Counted from the stretch's first letter, positions 9,133 through 18,868 are shown. The stretch is DNA of 64,000 bases from CAVYXZ01 sp965223835 (GCA_965223835.1 CBDCXQ010000001.1:4960001-5024000), one strand, 5' to 3'. Notes: generated by a model not told the origin, from the letters alone. Program-made: numbers and translations.

Positions 9133-9146
9133 CTTACACGTGTAAG
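9133..9146 (+). promoter_or_regulatory. Perfect 14-base palindrome, likely LacI-family operator
   Basis: CTTACACGTGTAAG is self-complementary over all 14 bases with a central CG step, the form typical of LacI-family operators. Its position just after the -10 element would block initiation or early elongation. The adjacent divergent lacI is the obvious binder. A separate AAAGGAGG (9153-9160) follows but is too far from the 9229 start to serve it. Confidence 0.75.
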
Positions 9147-9228
9147 CCGCAGAAAGGAGGTCAACCCGGCGTCATTGGTTAAACCGCAACCTTTAAAAAT
9201 AAGTTTGGTTTAGATGAGGGCATGATAC

Positions 9229-10920
9229 ATGTTAAAACGCTTGCAGTTTTTTGCAACTCTTTTCTGTCTAAGTTTGCTCATTCTCGCGATTAGTGGTGCT
9301 GTCGTCGCCCAAGACGTGGTCGAAATCGAGACCGAAGACGAAGGCGAAATGGGCGAACTCTCCGGGAAAATTGTTATCAGTTTCCAGGATACCGATACCC
9401 AAACCTGGGGGGCGATGTGCGGTGCCTACATGGATTTGCATCCAGGGGTTGAATGCGTGGTCGAGCTGAAACCCAGTGAAGGTTATCAAGAGTTCATCCG
9501 CACCCAGTTCGCCGCCGGAGAACCCGAATTCTCACTCGTAAACGGCAACGTCGTGGCTGATCTGGTCAACGAAAAGGTATTCCTCGATATGAGTGCCTAT
9601 CTGGATCGGGAAAGCCCTTATACCGGCGCACCTTGGAGCGAAGATTTTGACGCTACTGCGCTGTCGAACATGCAAAATCCGCTGACCGGCGAACTCTATA
9701 CACTGAACCTGGAAACGGTGCAAACGCTGTGGTTCTACAACAAAGATGCGTTTGCCGACGCCGGTATCCTGGAAGATGCCGAAACGCTGGCGATGGAAAA
9801 TCCACGTAATCAGCCAACCTGGGAACAGTTCCTGGGCTGGTGTGATGCGCTGACCGAAGCTGGCTATATTCCGGTGTCAATCTCCGGCGATTTCCGGTCA
9901 TTCTGGCAGGTCTGGTTCGGCTGGCTGGCCCGCATTTATGCCGACCAGTACACCCGTGATGAAGCCGAAATCGTGCGTTGTCAGGAAGGGGACTGGTGCT
10001 TCCGCGAAGGGATTGACGACCAGTGGGTATACGATCCGACTGATCCATCCAATGACGACCGCAACCAGGTGACGTTTAACGTGGTGCGCAAGATGATCGC
10101 GCTGCGCGATGGTGTTCAGACGGTTAATGGGGATGCCTGGCGCGAGATGTATACGAACTTCAAGGCCTTTGGCGATCAATGTGCACCGCCTGGTTGGATC
10201 GGCACCAGCGATGCCTATCCGCTGTTCCTCCAGGGTCGCGCGGCCATCCGCTTGGACGGGGCCTGGTTGCTGTCCACATTCGAAAAAGATATTCGCAGCC
10301 TCGCTGAAGGCACCTATAATTACACCGCTGCCGAAGAAGGTGCCCCCACACCTGAGCCATCAGATGAAGATCTGGCTGCCACTGTCTTTGAAATTGGGTC
10401 ATTCAATAACCCGACGATGGAAGGCCCCGAAGTCGATGCCCCGGTCCGTACCATTGAAGTCAATATCGGCTTCTATAGCGTGCCCAAGAAAGATCAGGCC
10501 CAGAACGATCTGGAAATCGACTTCCTACAATTCCTGACCAGCCCCGAAGGTTACGGCCTCTATTTGCAAAACAAGCTTGACCCCAATAATCCAGCTGGAC
10601 GTATTAATGGTCCGCCAGTGGTTCAGGGTGTTGAATTGCCGCCGGAATTCGCCGAACGGTTTGAAGGTTTGCGCTTGATCGGTAACACCGAAAAAGACAA
10701 TGCCGGTAGCTACCGTTCACGCGGCGTGGCCGATTATCAGCCGTCGGTGCGCGATTGGGTGGATTTGGCCCAACGGTACTTCACGGATGAGATCACGATT
10801 GATGAGTTCCTGGACCAGTATCAGGCCTCACTCATGAGCCACTTCGATGATCTACTCGATCATATGAACCTCACCCCAGAAGATCTGGAAGACCCGACCA
10901 AGCGTCCGGCCAATTTCTAG
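9229..10920 (+). CDS. Carbohydrate ABC transporter substrate-binding protein
   Basis: This 563-residue extracytoplasmic solute-binding protein has a signal peptide over about residues 1-27 and no clear lipobox cysteine. An acidic patch (VEIETEDEGEMGE) follows. The family 1 binding-protein fold is suggested by KIVISFQDTDTQTWGAMCGAYMDLHPGVECVVE near the N-terminus, TLWFYNKDAFADAGI and PTWEQFLGWCDALTEAG in the middle, and AQNDLEIDFLQFLTSPEGY late. It is longer than the usual 420 or so residues. GAGGG lies just upstream of the ATG. It feeds the two permeases encoded next; no ATPase is present, so a shared MalK/MsmX-like ATPase elsewhere is expected. Confidence 0.92.
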   Translation: MLKRLQFFATLFCLSLLILAISGAVVAQDVVEIETEDEGEMGELSGKIVISFQDTDTQTWGAMCGAYMDLHPGVECVVELKPSEGYQEFIRTQFAAGEPEFSLVNGNVVADLVNEKVFLDMSAYLDRESPYTGAPWSEDFDATALSNMQNPLTGELYTLNLETVQTLWFYNKDAFADAGILEDAETLAMENPRNQPTWEQFLGWCDALTEAGYIPVSISGDFRSFWQVWFGWLARIYADQYTRDEAEIVRCQEGDWCFREGIDDQWVYDPTDPSNDDRNQVTFNVVRKMIALRDGVQTVNGDAWREMYTNFKAFGDQCAPPGWIGTSDAYPLFLQGRAAIRLDGAWLLSTFEKDIRSLAEGTYNYTAAEEGAPTPEPSDEDLAATVFEIGSFNNPTMEGPEVDAPVRTIEVNIGFYSVPKKDQAQNDLEIDFLQFLTSPEGYGLYLQNKLDPNNPAGRINGPPVVQGVELPPEFAERFEGLRLIGNTEKDNAGSYRSRGVADYQPSVRDWVDLAQRYFTDEITIDEFLDQYQASLMSHFDDLLDHMNLTPEDLEDPTKRPANF

Positions 10921-10933
10921 GCTTTACACTTCA

Positions 10934-10960
10934 CCCCCTCTTCACAACCTGGAGAGGGGG
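10934..10960 (+). terminator. Intercistronic hairpin after binding-protein gene
   Basis: CCCCCTCT (10934-10941) pairs with AGAGGGGG (10953-10960). There is no long T-run, so it is more likely an mRNA-stabilising or attenuating hairpin that lets the binding protein outnumber the permeases. The arms resemble the GC-rich palindrome at 34600-34622. Confidence 0.55.
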
Positions 10961-11088
10961 CGTTGTTTGACCAAGAGTCCTCACTTTATGTACCAATTAT
11001 TTTCAGGGTATCCCGCGGGATGCCTTTATCGCAACCTGATTTTCGGTTATCATCCCCTCACCATAACCAGGGTGAAAGGAGTCGCACG

Positions 11089-13089
11089 ATGCACAACCGC
11101 TGGCGTTTGATTGGCGGGTTGCTCATCAGTTTGCTATTCACGTTCACGGCGCTGGCCCAGACCGGTGACTGGTCGGCTGCGCTGGGCGATGTCGTTTATG
11201 GGACCGCACTAACCGCTGATGGCAATGTGCAGATTGTCGGCAGCCGCAACAATCGGGTCGCCGCCTACGATCCCCAGGCAAATGTGCTTTGGGAATTCCA
11301 ACCTGATGGCACGGTCTGGGGCATCGGCGTCTCCGACGATGGTCAGTGGACCGCCGTCGCCAGTGAAGATCGGCATGTATACCTGCTGGATGCGGCGGGC
11401 GAGGAAGTCTGGAAGTATCGGTCATCGCGCATCTTTTTGGATGCCGTCGTTTCCAGCGATGGATCGCGCGTATTTGCAGCAGATGAAGGGCGCACGGTTT
11501 ATTATTTTGATCGCGAAACGGGCGAGTTATTGTGGGAAAATCGGCTGCGGAATATCGCCGATACCCTCACCATCTACGGTGAAAGTACGATACGCCCCAT
11601 CGTCGGTACCCGTGACTCCGAGGTGCTGCTGTTCAGCCCGGAAGGCAAACAACTGTGGCAAGCACAATTTGCCGATGAGATCGTCAGCGTCAGTGTCACC
11701 AGCAACGGCGGACAGGTGCTGGTCGGTTCGCTGGATGGTACGGTCACACTATTCAACGGTGCCAATACCGACATCATCTGGCAGGTCACATTACCCAATC
11801 CAGTGACGTGTAACACCCGGCAACGCACCTACTGCCTGAGTGTAGACATGAGTGCCGATGGCAGTTCCATGATCGTTGGCACGCGACGGGGTGATGTCTA
11901 TTTACTGGACCCGGCTGATGGCACAGTGCTGCAACAGAATCATTATGGCGATTCAGTTTCGTCAATTTCGCTATCCGCTGATGGCAGTACCTGGCTCATC
12001 GGGATGCGCAGCGGTCAGGTTCAGGCCACGACCGCGACAACAGCGGCGGCAGCTTTCAACGCGGCTCAGGCCACGCGCCGCAATATTACGATTGCGATTC
12101 CCAGCGCGATCATTTTGCTGATAATCGGCGCGACCTTCTGGATTCAGCGGACCGAATCCGGGCATTATTTCTGGACCGAGACCTCCAAACCGGCGCGCCG
12201 CACGTTGCGCCTGATGTGGCGGTCCCGCGTCTCCTATATGCTGATTGTTCCGACGTTAGCGTTGCTGCTGATCTTCAACTATTATCCGGCAGCTTCTGGC
12301 TTGTATCACTCGTTTACCGACTGGAATCCCGGTGCGGAGACGACCTGGGTCGGGTTGGAACAATTTGAAGCGATGCTCGACAGCCCCTATTTCTGGGTGG
12401 GGATGAAAAATGCGGTGGTGCTGGCGGCTTCGGCCTTCCTCAAGCTGGTGATTCCGCTGCTCGTGGCCGAGTTGATCTTTCATATTCGGCACGGCGCACT
12501 GCAATATGCCATGCGGACGATGTTTATCGTGCCGCTGGTGGTGCCGAGTGTGGTGGGGATTCTGCTTTGGGTTAATATCTACGATCCCAACATCGGCTTG
12601 CTGAATCAAAGCCTGAATGCGCTCGGCCTGGAGAGTTTAACCCGCGCCTGGCTGGGTGATAAAAACACCGCGATGTCGGCTATCGTCGCCATTGGCTTCC
12701 CCTGGATTAGCCCGTTTGCGTTGCTGATATTTTATGGCGGGTTGATCTCGATTCCGCAAGAGTTATTTGACGCCGCGAAAGTCGACGGCGCGAACTGGTG
12801 GAAACGCTTCACACGTATTGACCTGCCGATGATCCTACCGCAGATCAAACTGCTGCTCATTCTGGCATTCATCGGCAGCATTCAGGAATTCCAGCTCATT
12901 TTCCTGACAACCGGCGGTGGGCCGGGTAATGTCACTTATACCCCGGCGCTGGAACTGTATTACAACGCAACGCTGTTCACCAACTTCGGCCTGGCATCAG
13001 CCATGGGCACCTTCCTGTTTATCATTATCCTGGGCGGCACAATCATCAACCTGCGCTATGTCCGCTCTCAGGTCGAGTACGAGGCTTAA
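11089..13089 (+). CDS. Beta-propeller fused to MalF-type sugar ABC permease
   Basis: This 666-residue protein has two parts. After a signal sequence (residues 1-23), residues about 25-310 form a PQQ/WD-like beta-propeller with repeated blades such as VWGIGVSDDGQW, LDAVVSSDGSRVF, VSVSVTSNGGQVLVGSLDG and VSSISLSADGSTWLIG. A membrane helix near 332-352 leads into a MalF-like permease of about six helices starting near 382. Its ATPase-coupling loop QELFDAAKVDGANWWKRF begins near 557 with a following DLPMI. Normal MalF-type permeases are about 300 residues without a propeller. The ATG at 11089 is chosen for GGTGAAAGGAG upstream. The propeller should sit outside the membrane next to the binding protein. 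Confidence 0.9.
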   Translation: MHNRWRLIGGLLISLLFTFTALAQTGDWSAALGDVVYGTALTADGNVQIVGSRNNRVAAYDPQANVLWEFQPDGTVWGIGVSDDGQWTAVASEDRHVYLLDAAGEEVWKYRSSRIFLDAVVSSDGSRVFAADEGRTVYYFDRETGELLWENRLRNIADTLTIYGESTIRPIVGTRDSEVLLFSPEGKQLWQAQFADEIVSVSVTSNGGQVLVGSLDGTVTLFNGANTDIIWQVTLPNPVTCNTRQRTYCLSVDMSADGSSMIVGTRRGDVYLLDPADGTVLQQNHYGDSVSSISLSADGSTWLIGMRSGQVQATTATTAAAAFNAAQATRRNITIAIPSAIILLIIGATFWIQRTESGHYFWTETSKPARRTLRLMWRSRVSYMLIVPTLALLLIFNYYPAASGLYHSFTDWNPGAETTWVGLEQFEAMLDSPYFWVGMKNAVVLAASAFLKLVIPLLVAELIFHIRHGALQYAMRTMFIVPLVVPSVVGILLWVNIYDPNIGLLNQSLNALGLESLTRAWLGDKNTAMSAIVAIGFPWISPFALLIFYGGLISIPQELFDAAKVDGANWWKRFTRIDLPMILPQIKLLLILAFIGSIQEFQLIFLTTGGGPGNVTYTPALELYYNATLFTNFGLASAMGTFLFIIILGGTIINLRYVRSQVEYEA

Positions 13090-13093
13090 CGGT

Positions 13094-13969
13094 ATGGTTT
13101 CAACAACTCTCAAACAAGATCGGCAGATCAGCAAACGGCAGGCCCAACGGCGCGAAGGCTTCTATCAATCACTGATTCTCCTGAGTCTGATCGCCCTGCT
13201 ATTCTTCACACTGGTGCCCATCATCCTGATGGTCTTCTTGTCGCTGAAAGACAACGGTCAGATTTTTGGACGGTTCTGGGCCGCGCCCAACCCCATCCGC
13301 TGGGAGAATTACCCATCCGGCTTTGAGGCCATGCAGGGGTACATCACCAACTCGCTCATGTACTCCGGCGTATCGGTGCTGGGTGTGGTGTTCCTGGCGT
13401 CGCTGACCGGTTACGTGTTTGCCCGCCATCGCTTCCCGTTTAAAGAAGTCTTGTATATGGCGATTCTGGCATTGCTGATGATTCCCGGTGTACTCACGCT
13501 GATTCCGTCGTTTGTGCTGGTGCGACAACTCGGCCTCATCAACACCCCCTGGGCATTGATCTTACCCTGGACATCCGGTGGGCAGGTGTTCGGCATCTTA
13601 TTGTGTCGCACCTTCTTTGCAACTTTACCCCAGGAATTATTCGACTCCGGCAAGATTGATGGCGCGAATGAGTTCCAACTGTATTATCGGATTGCGGTGC
13701 CACTGTCGTGGCCGATTATCGTCACCGTTGCGATTATGCATCTGGTAGCGACTTACAACGACTTTATCTGGCCGCTGCTGACGATCACCAACTCGAATAT
13801 TCAAGTGGTCTCGGTAGGCCTGACCGAATTCACCTCGCAGTATGGCATCACCGATTGGGGGCCGCGTATGGCCGCCTACACTGTGGCGACTATTCCGTTG
13901 CTGATTCTGTTCATGTTTGGGATGCGCTATTATATTCGCGGCATCACCAGCGGGGCGGTGAAAGCGTAA
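13094..13969 (+). CDS. MalG-type sugar ABC transporter permease
   Basis: This 291-residue inner-membrane permease partners the preceding fusion protein. It has six predicted helices, starting with SLILLSLIALLFFTLVPIILMVFLSL, and the coupling loop QELFDSGKIDGANEFQLYYRIAVPLSWP near residue 180, typical of MalG-like proteins. The ATG at 13094 begins four bases after the upstream stop, so the genes are cotranscribed and probably coupled. It completes the transmembrane channel for the binding protein at 9229. Confidence 0.93.
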   Translation: MVSTTLKQDRQISKRQAQRREGFYQSLILLSLIALLFFTLVPIILMVFLSLKDNGQIFGRFWAAPNPIRWENYPSGFEAMQGYITNSLMYSGVSVLGVVFLASLTGYVFARHRFPFKEVLYMAILALLMIPGVLTLIPSFVLVRQLGLINTPWALILPWTSGGQVFGILLCRTFFATLPQELFDSGKIDGANEFQLYYRIAVPLSWPIIVTVAIMHLVATYNDFIWPLLTITNSNIQVVSVGLTEFTSQYGITDWGPRMAAYTVATIPLLILFMFGMRYYIRGITSGAVKA

Positions 13970-14154
13970 AGTCACGAGGCTAGAGTCTTTAGTTATTAGT
14001 TGCCAGTTCTCGTTTGCGGAACAACGGGATTGAAATCCGATCCAGATTCCTCAATTCCCGTTGTGACTCAAAGCAAGAATTCTGACACCATAAATTAGGA
14101 CCGGTGGATAGATCAAATCTCAGTACGCAGCACGCGGCACATGCGTTACTTTCC

Positions 14155-14967
14155 CTAAATCGGTTGTCCCGGCGGATGCAGTTGAGCCGTGACACCACCA
14201 TCAATGTAAAGAATCTGCCCGACGATGTAGGCTGCATCGGGTGAAGCCAGAAACGCGACGCCAGCGGCCAATTCTAACACGCTGACCGGACGTCCCATCG
14301 GCACCCGGGCGGCGACCTCGGCGGCTTTGCCGGTGATCTCAGCATCATCGGCCTGCCAGGTATTGGCCCAGCCGGGCGCGATGGCATTCACGCGCACGCC
14401 ATCATGAATATATTCTACGGCCAACGCCCGCGTCATGGCGTCAATCGCACCTTTGGTCGCGTCGTAAGGCATGCCCGGTAGATGACCGCGCACGGCACCG
14501 GGAGTCGTCACGTTGATGATGCTGCCGCTGTGTTTGGCACGGAGGATTTCCCCCACTTTTTGCGCCAGCAGCATTGGCGCTTTGACGTTCACGGTTAGTT
14601 GGTAATCCATCAGGTCTTCACTGACCTGCGGAAATGGCATCCGACGCAGGTCGGCAGCATTATTGACCAGCACGTCCACTGTCCCGAAGGCGGCGATGGT
14701 TTGATCCAGCAAGTTATCAATCGCAGCGGTTGTATCCAGATTGACCGTGACCGGCAACACATCGGCACCCTGAACTTTAAGAGCCTGCGCCGTGCTGTTG
14801 ACTTCAGCCGCGTCTAAACCGGTGATGACGACCTTCATGCCTTCGCGCGCGAGACGGGTAACGATGCCCTGACCAATACCCCGGCTCGATCCGGTAACAA
14901 CGGCGACCTGTCCGGCAAGTTCAGGATAGCGGGCGGGAATAGTTGCAAATTTGCTGGCGATGTCCAT
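14155..14967 (-). CDS. SDR family oxidoreductase
   Basis: This is a classical SDR of 270 residues. TGSSRGIG (residues 25-32) binds the cofactor, LVNNAADLR replaces the usual NNAG with NNAA, and YDATK supplies the catalytic Tyr and Lys. The C-terminal VGQILYIDGGVTAQ is typical of glucose/gluconate-dehydrogenase-like SDRs. The start at 14967 is supported by AGGA a few bases upstream on the minus strand. It is convergent with the sugar-permease operon; whether it acts on the imported sugar is only a guess. Confidence 0.9.
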   Translation of the reverse strand: MDIASKFATIPARYPELAGQVAVVTGSSRGIGQGIVTRLAREGMKVVITGLDAAEVNSTAQALKVQGADVLPVTVNLDTTAAIDNLLDQTIAAFGTVDVLVNNAADLRRMPFPQVSEDLMDYQLTVNVKAPMLLAQKVGEILRAKHSGSIINVTTPGAVRGHLPGMPYDATKGAIDAMTRALAVEYIHDGVRVNAIAPGWANTWQADDAEITGKAAEVAARVPMGRPVSVLELAAGVAFLASPDAAYIVGQILYIDGGVTAQLHPPGQPI

Positions 14968-15190
14968 AATAGTTCCTGATGTGCGTTGAACAAATTGTAA
15001 GTCACTGATCGTTAGTCCCCGGTCAATAGTCGGGACCATACGAGTTGTGAGTTCGTTCGCTGGGCAAAGTTTTCTGTCTTTTGCCGATGGACTATTGACT
15101 AAAGACTTTCGACTACTTGCATAGAGTATAGCGATTTCGGACCGGATTGATAATATTCATTCAAGCACAATTGGCAATTAGGTCGGAGCA

Positions 15191-16195
15191 ATGCTAATGG
15201 ACACAATATCGAGTAAACCACGTATCAAGTGGTATCGCTCACCAATAGCGGCGGATGATCTCGCCCGGTTAAATCAACGCAGCGATTGGCAAGGGCTGCT
15301 GCAAAGTGTCGGGCATCTCGGTTTACTGGCGTTGACTGGTGGATTGGCCTGGTATGCTGTCGGACGGTTGCCGCTGGTAGTGGTGATCGCTCTGTTGTTC
15401 CTGCATGGTACCTTCTATGCTTTTCTCGTCAACGGCTTTCATGAATTATGTCACCAGACCGTGTTTAAGACCCGCTGGCTAAACATCGCGTTTCGCAACA
15501 TCTATAGCTTTCTCGGCTGGTATAATCACGTATTCTTCTGGGCCAGCCACCAGGAACACCATAAATACACGCTGCATCCACCCGATGACCTCGAAGTGGT
15601 GTTGCCGGTCAAACTCACCCTGCGGTCCTATTTGAGTTTTGCATTTATCAATCCAAAGGGCCTCTATAATCGAATCAAGGGGGTGATCCGCTTGAGTCTC
15701 GGCCATGTTGATGGCGAGTGGGCCAATGCGCTGTTTCCACCAGAAGCAACGGCAAAGCGGCGTGAATTGTTCAACTGGGCACGGATTCTGCTGGTAGGGC
15801 ATGGCTTGATCGTGGTTATTTCACTGGCCGCTGGGTTGTGGATGATCCCGATTATTTTAACGCTGGCCCCGTTCTATGGGGCGGGCATTCAGTACCTGCT
15901 TAACGAAGCCCAACACATCGGCCTCTCAGATAATGTGAGTGACTATCGCCTGAACACGCGCACAATCGTGATCAACCCGTTGCTGCGCTTTTTATACTGG
16001 CACATGAATTACCATATCGAACATCATATGTACGCGGCGGTACCCTGTTATCATCTGGGTGAATTACACGACCTGATTAAAGACGATTTACCCCACTGTC
16101 CATATGGCCTCGTGGCAACCTGGACTACTATCATCCCCATTCTGCGCCAGCAACAGGTTGATCACGATTATCAATTCGTCCCGGATTTGCCATAG
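15191..16195 (+). CDS. Membrane fatty acid desaturase
   Basis: This 334-residue integral-membrane di-iron enzyme carries the three histidine boxes of fatty acid desaturases: HELCH (84-88), HQEHH (120-124) and HIEHH (275-279). Four hydrophobic spans surround them, including LLALTGGLAWYAVGRLPLVVVIALLFL and IVVISLAAGLWMIPIILTLAPFYGAGI. It would introduce a double bond into acyl lipids or hydroxylate a related lipid using oxygen and reduced ferredoxin. The ATG at 15191 follows GGTCGGAG; an ATG at 15197 is an alternative. It has no obvious operon partner. Confidence 0.92.
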   Translation: MLMDTISSKPRIKWYRSPIAADDLARLNQRSDWQGLLQSVGHLGLLALTGGLAWYAVGRLPLVVVIALLFLHGTFYAFLVNGFHELCHQTVFKTRWLNIAFRNIYSFLGWYNHVFFWASHQEHHKYTLHPPDDLEVVLPVKLTLRSYLSFAFINPKGLYNRIKGVIRLSLGHVDGEWANALFPPEATAKRRELFNWARILLVGHGLIVVISLAAGLWMIPIILTLAPFYGAGIQYLLNEAQHIGLSDNVSDYRLNTRTIVINPLLRFLYWHMNYHIEHHMYAAVPCYHLGELHDLIKDDLPHCPYGLVATWTTIIPILRQQQVDHDYQFVPDLP

Positions 16196-16233
16196 AGTCC
16201 AGATAGAGGTATCTGCAATTGCCAGCGCGAAGC

Positions 16234-18798
16234 CTACTCACTGCGCAGCGCCCGTGCGGTGACAAGCTGCATCAAACGCCACGCGGGGTACACACCGGCG
16301 GCCAGCGCTGCCAATACCGCTACCGCAAACGCCTGAGCGAATTCCCCCGGCAACAAAGCCAGTTCCATCGTCCAGCCGAACGAGCGCACATTGATGACAT
16401 AGATCAAGACCAGTGCCAGCACCAGCCCAATCGGCAACGCCAGCAAGCCAGCAGTCGTCCCCATCAAGCCCGTTTGAATGAGCGTATAGTTCCACAACTG
16501 GCGCGGGGTCATGCCAGTCGCCCGCATCACGCCATACTCGCGGGTATGTTCCAGTTGCAACGCCATCAACGCGCTCAGGATGCCGATAAATGCCACAACC
16601 GTCGCCAGCAACTGTAAGGCCCCGGTTATGGCGAAGGCCCGTTCAAATACGTCGAAGACCCCGGCGCGTAAATCCCGGTTGCCCTGCGCATTCAAATCGG
16701 TGCCGACCAGTGTTTCAGTTTGCAGCGTATCAATGATGTCGGCCAGCGCGGTCTCATTATCCAGAAACAGCGCGATTGATGAGATGTACGGGTCGTCGTA
16801 CAGTTCCCGATAGACGCTATCCGCCATGAACACGGACCCCTGGTCAGTCGAGTAATCATAAAAGACCCCGGCAACGGTAAACGTCTGTTCACCCTGATCG
16901 GTCAGCAGTGTGAGTTGATTGTTCTCTGGCGTGATGTTGCGGCGGAAGGCGAAGGGTTCGCTCACCACGATCTGACCGTCCGCCAACGCAGTCCAGTAAT
17001 CCGATACGTTCAACCAGGTGAATTGGCGGGGATTAGCGGTAATGTCGCCGGTCCCGGCATTCAGCAATACCGGTGGTAAATCCGGGTAATCAGGCGAAAT
17101 CACTTCCACCGAACGCCCGGCTTCGATGCGTTCAACACCGTCGAGTTGGGCCAATTCGTCCAGAATAGCGGCGTCCACATCTACCGTTGATCGTGTCGCC
17201 GTAATCAGCGGCGGCGAAATGTAGATGTCGGCCCCCAGCGTCGTATCCAGCCAACTGGCAACCGTACTGCGAAAACTGCCGATCATCACGCTCACGCCCA
17301 CAATTACACTCACAGCAACGGTCAGCGCAGCCACCGCAATCGAGGTGCGACTGAGCGACCGAATCACGGCGCGGGGTGCCATGCGCCCCAGCACCCCAAA
17401 AAGCCGATTGGTCAAGGGTGTCGCCAGGCGCATGAACAGCAGCAGGATGATCGGCGTAAACAGCGCACCACCCAGCACAAATGAGAAGAGCGCGACAAAA
17501 GACACGATGATATTTTGTGTCTGGATTTGTAGGAGCAGGTAGCCGAAGCCATTGAGCGCGAATGCTCCAATGGTGATGAGCGGTAACAGCCGTAACGCCC
17601 GTTGTTCGACATCAGAGCGGCGCAACGTACCCACTGGCGGGGTGCGGGTGGCATCAATCGCGGGTAACAACGCCGCGCCGACACTTGCCAGCAAGCCGAT
17701 AAAAGCGCCTTTGAGCAGCGTCAACGGTGCGACCGCAACGCCCTGCACATTGACCGTGAAATACAGATCGCTGATGGTCTGTGAGACCAGGCCAACCGCG
17801 CCGCGTCCGAAGATAATGCCCAGGCCCAGGCCGAAAATTGTACCGACGAGTCCCAGCAAAAAGGCTTCACCCAGAATGAGCAAGAAGATTTGCCGCCGCG
17901 TCGCCCCCAATGCCCGCAACGTCCCGATCAAAGGTCGCCGCTGCACCACACTGAATGTCACCGTGTTATAGATCAAAAAGACACCGACCGTCAGTGCCAG
18001 CAAGCTCAATGCCTGGAGATTAAGCTCGAAGGCGGCGGTCATTTGTGCCAGCGTGCCGTTGGCTTCCTGGGTGCTGGTGAGTGTGACACCAGGGGGCAGC
18101 AGTGCGGTGATCTGACTCATATCGTAATCCGGCTCGAGAATCAGGTCGATGCGCGTGATAAAACCGGGCCGTCCGATAATTTCCTGGGCAGTCGCAACAT
18201 CGGTGAGCAGCAAATCATCCAGCGCCTGTTCGCTCACCCGATCCGCCGGTTGCAGCAAACCGATGACTTTGACATCAACCCGTGAATCACCAGGACGCAG
18301 GGCAATCGTTGCGCCGGATTCAATACCAAAACGCTGGGCCAGCGTCTCGCTCATGAGGACCGTGTTCGGTTCGGCAATGAAGGTGTTGAGCGCTTCAAAC
18401 GCATTTTGATCGTCACCCGCAACTTGAATGTCGCTCAAGTAGTTGCGGAATGGCGGCTCCGCAAATGGCTCCACCCCCAGCACGCGTAGCGGTTGATCGC
18501 CCAAATCTACACCGCGCACAAACGCCGTGACAACCGGCGCGGCATCCCGCAGACCGAGATCTAGCCGCAGTTGCGTATACACACTCGTTGGCAGACCCGT
18601 TGGACCGCCGACAACCTGATGGGTCGCCCGCCCGGTTACGCTCTCGGTGCTCAGGCTAAATGCCCGACTCGCGGAGTTATTCGCCAGATCAATCGCGATC
18701 ATCATCGCGACGCCCAATGCGACACCGATGACAAACAGCAAACTTTGCAGGAAGCGCCGCGCAATATACCGGCGCGCCAGTCGGAAAATGGCAACCAT
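16234..18798 (-). CDS. MacB/FtsX-type ABC transporter permease
   Basis: This 854-residue permease has an N-terminal membrane helix (FLQSLLFVIGVALGVAMMIAIDLA), a large extracytoplasmic region, and two FtsX-like membrane blocks. One runs around residues 260-380 with FLIYNTVTFSVVQRRPLIGTLRALGATRRQIF; the other is C-terminal with ALMALQLEHTREYGVMRATGMTPRQLWNYTLIQTGLMG. A further helix block lies between them. Such proteins form mechanotransmission exporters or lipoprotein-release machines with a LolD-type ATPase. The ATPase gene lies two genes upstream on the same strand, with a HEAT-repeat protein between. Confidence 0.92.
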   Translation of the reverse strand: MVAIFRLARRYIARRFLQSLLFVIGVALGVAMMIAIDLANNSASRAFSLSTESVTGRATHQVVGGPTGLPTSVYTQLRLDLGLRDAAPVVTAFVRGVDLGDQPLRVLGVEPFAEPPFRNYLSDIQVAGDDQNAFEALNTFIAEPNTVLMSETLAQRFGIESGATIALRPGDSRVDVKVIGLLQPADRVSEQALDDLLLTDVATAQEIIGRPGFITRIDLILEPDYDMSQITALLPPGVTLTSTQEANGTLAQMTAAFELNLQALSLLALTVGVFLIYNTVTFSVVQRRPLIGTLRALGATRRQIFLLILGEAFLLGLVGTIFGLGLGIIFGRGAVGLVSQTISDLYFTVNVQGVAVAPLTLLKGAFIGLLASVGAALLPAIDATRTPPVGTLRRSDVEQRALRLLPLITIGAFALNGFGYLLLQIQTQNIIVSFVALFSFVLGGALFTPIILLLFMRLATPLTNRLFGVLGRMAPRAVIRSLSRTSIAVAALTVAVSVIVGVSVMIGSFRSTVASWLDTTLGADIYISPPLITATRSTVDVDAAILDELAQLDGVERIEAGRSVEVISPDYPDLPPVLLNAGTGDITANPRQFTWLNVSDYWTALADGQIVVSEPFAFRRNITPENNQLTLLTDQGEQTFTVAGVFYDYSTDQGSVFMADSVYRELYDDPYISSIALFLDNETALADIIDTLQTETLVGTDLNAQGNRDLRAGVFDVFERAFAITGALQLLATVVAFIGILSALMALQLEHTREYGVMRATGMTPRQLWNYTLIQTGLMGTTAGLLALPIGLVLALVLIYVINVRSFGWTMELALLPGEFAQAFAVAVLAALAAGVYPAWRLMQLVTARALRSE

Positions 18799-18868
18799 AA
18801 TCTTTTCCCATGGTAGTCAATTGTGGGATCGTGCGGGGGATCAATTGTGATGAAGGACCAACCAGCGA

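Noticed and set aside
9153..9213. A possible leader peptide after AAAGGAGG in the transporter leader
   Set aside because: The nearest in-frame start (TTG near 9176) is too far from the ribosome site and the peptide is undistinguished.
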